A DNA stretch of 64,000 nt from contig NZ_JABELE010000011.1 of assembly GCF_013009345.1 (NCBI RefSeq), forward strand, positions 96,382-160,381, read 5' to 3'. A program made the position numbers and the translations under genes. The notes under the pieces are model-generated. The model was not told the origin of the DNA. It searched no databases and saw nothing but the letters and a program-made list of their open reading frames with translations. Of the stretch, positions 63,129-64,000 are shown in pieces; the first letter of the stretch is position 1; each line of letters opens with the position of its first letter. This stretch comes from Acinetobacter geminorum. Its GTDB lineage: Bacteria > Pseudomonadota > Gammaproteobacteria > Pseudomonadales > Moraxellaceae.

Positions 63129-63171
63129 ATCGTTACTTATTTATTGAACTGAATAATAAATAGGCTAATAT

Positions 63172-63183
63172 GAATAATTATTC
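63172..63183. promoter_or_regulatory. Palindrome GAATAATTATTC, probable TetR operator
   Basis: A perfect 12-bp palindrome between the divergent MpaB-like and TetR genes, followed by TTCGCATTTAACGAA (63193-63207), a second inverted repeat. Confidence 0.5.
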
Positions 63184-63215
63184 GCATTCAATTCGCATTT
63201 AACGAATAAAAAACG

Positions 63216-63812
63216 ATGAGAAAAGCCCCACAGCAACAGCGTTCAAAAATTATTGTTGACCATATTTTAGAGGCAACACAGCAGTGTATCGCCCAGTATG
63301 GATTACTACATACGACGACGCCTAAAATTGCAGAGAAATCTGGAGTAAGTGTTGGGTCGATTTACCAATACTTTGAGAATAAAGATCAAATCATAGAAGA
63401 ACTATTACGCCGTAAAAGCGAACTGTTAGGACATCAACTTAAAGAATTAGTTGTGCGACAAGGAAATATTCCTTTAGAGCTGCTCATTCCCTTAGCAATA
63501 GAGTTGGGATTTAATGCATTAAAAGCCGATCATGGATTTTTTATAGAAGTATTGAAACATTGGCATGACTATAGTCATTCGCAAGCTGCTCAGATTTTAG
63601 AAAAGCATTTTTTTGAAGTAGGGCTATATACATTCAGTAGAAATCCTCATCAGTGGGACTTCGAACAGGTAAAGCATAAATCCTTTGTAATTATTAATAG
63701 TACGCTTTTTACGATGATGCGATATGTAAGTCAGAGCAATTTTCTTATCTCAGAACAACAACTTAAACGTGAATTATCGAACATGATACTGGCTTATTTA
63801 AGCCAAAAATAA
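63216..63812 (+). CDS. TetR-family transcriptional regulator
   Basis: A 198-residue regulator with the N-terminal helix-turn-helix (IVDHILEATQQCIAQYGLLH, TTPKIAEKSGVSVGSIYQYF). It is divergent from the MpaB-like oxygenase gene, which it probably represses. Confidence 0.9.
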   Translation: MRKAPQQQRSKIIVDHILEATQQCIAQYGLLHTTTPKIAEKSGVSVGSIYQYFENKDQIIEELLRRKSELLGHQLKELVVRQGNIPLELLIPLAIELGFNALKADHGFFIEVLKHWHDYSHSQAAQILEKHFFEVGLYTFSRNPHQWDFEQVKHKSFVIINSTLFTMMRYVSQSNFLISEQQLKRELSNMILAYLSQK

Positions 63813-63903
63813 AAAATTAAAATAATTATTTATATAAAACAATATGTTAATTGGAATTTTGGTTTAAAAGTAAACGCTCGAGTCATTAATTTTTAATTTT
63901 CGC

Positions 63904-63931
63904 TTGCAAAGGGTTGGTAATCCTCTATAAT
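63904..63931 (+). promoter_or_regulatory. Strong sigma70 promoter with rRNA-operon-type leader
   Basis: TTGCAA (63904-63909) and TATAAT (63926-63931) are separated by 16 bp, with an AT-rich stretch upstream resembling an UP element. The transcript leader (from TGCACATCCATCGGCGG onward) is of the type seen before 16S rRNA genes in Acinetobacter. The rRNA genes themselves lie beyond the window edge, so this is inferred. Confidence 0.7.
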
Positions 63932-64000
63932 GCACATCCATCGGCGGTGATGCAGATAGAAACTTGTTGAAAAACAGTTACTTGTGATTGAGTTAGTTGC

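Overview
The window looks like a chromosomal segment of Acinetobacter, most likely the A. calcoaceticus-baumannii complex. The AT-rich base composition, the core gene content (guaA, argS, znu/zur, the atp operon, dprA/tsaC/def, a TonB-dependent copper receptor), Acinetobacter-type insertion sequences and an rRNA-operon promoter at the right edge all point that way. Everything here was read by eye from sequence; no database search was run.

Region 1 (1-21.2 kb) is accessory DNA. It begins with the last codons of a LuxR-family regulator, perhaps AbaR, and ends at a tRNA-Gly(GCC) gene. A 21-bp piece of that tRNA is repeated in the same orientation at 302-322, and matching short repeats (TTTTGGTCACTT, then GTCACCTG) lie inside both ends, so about 20.8 kb may be an integrated island. 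Its parts from left to right are: a HipBA toxin-antitoxin pair; three tightly overlapping genes encoding a 210-residue protein of unknown family and two very large tyrosine-recombinase-like proteins of 726 and 985 residues; a pile of broken insertion sequences (IS5, IS1, IS481, IS21 and IS4 families); two unknown genes, one with a zinc-ribbon-like CxxC pair; an L,D-transpeptidase; and a compact module with a tyrosine integrase, an AlpA-like protein, an XRE regulator, a DUF1376 replication protein carrying 25 consecutive serines, and a DnaC-like helicase loader. That module has no capsid genes and resembles a phage satellite or a decayed prophage end.

Region 2 (21.4-42.4 kb) is ordinary core chromosome: BolA, SirB2, ParA and lipoprotein genes, transporters, guaA, a PadR regulator with a DUF3861 protein, pirin/OsmC, argS with a SPOR-domain protein, malic enzyme, a Dyp peroxidase, and the zinc-uptake locus. 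The zinc locus has zur-znuC-znuB divergent from znuA, with a Zur-box-like site between them.

Region 3 (42.5-49.7 kb) is the complete F1Fo ATP synthase operon atpIBEFHAGDC, closed by a strong terminator.

Region 4 (49.7-64 kb) holds a lipoprotein, a glutathione peroxidase, an AraC/MFS/TetR efflux cluster, an EamA transporter, tsaC-dprA-lysM divergent from def, and a copper-uptake cluster. It ends with a TetR/MpaB divergent pair and a strong sigma70 promoter with an rRNA-type leader.

The most unusual part is the three-gene recombinase operon at 2730-8493, together with the island boundary signals and the satellite-like module beside the tRNA.
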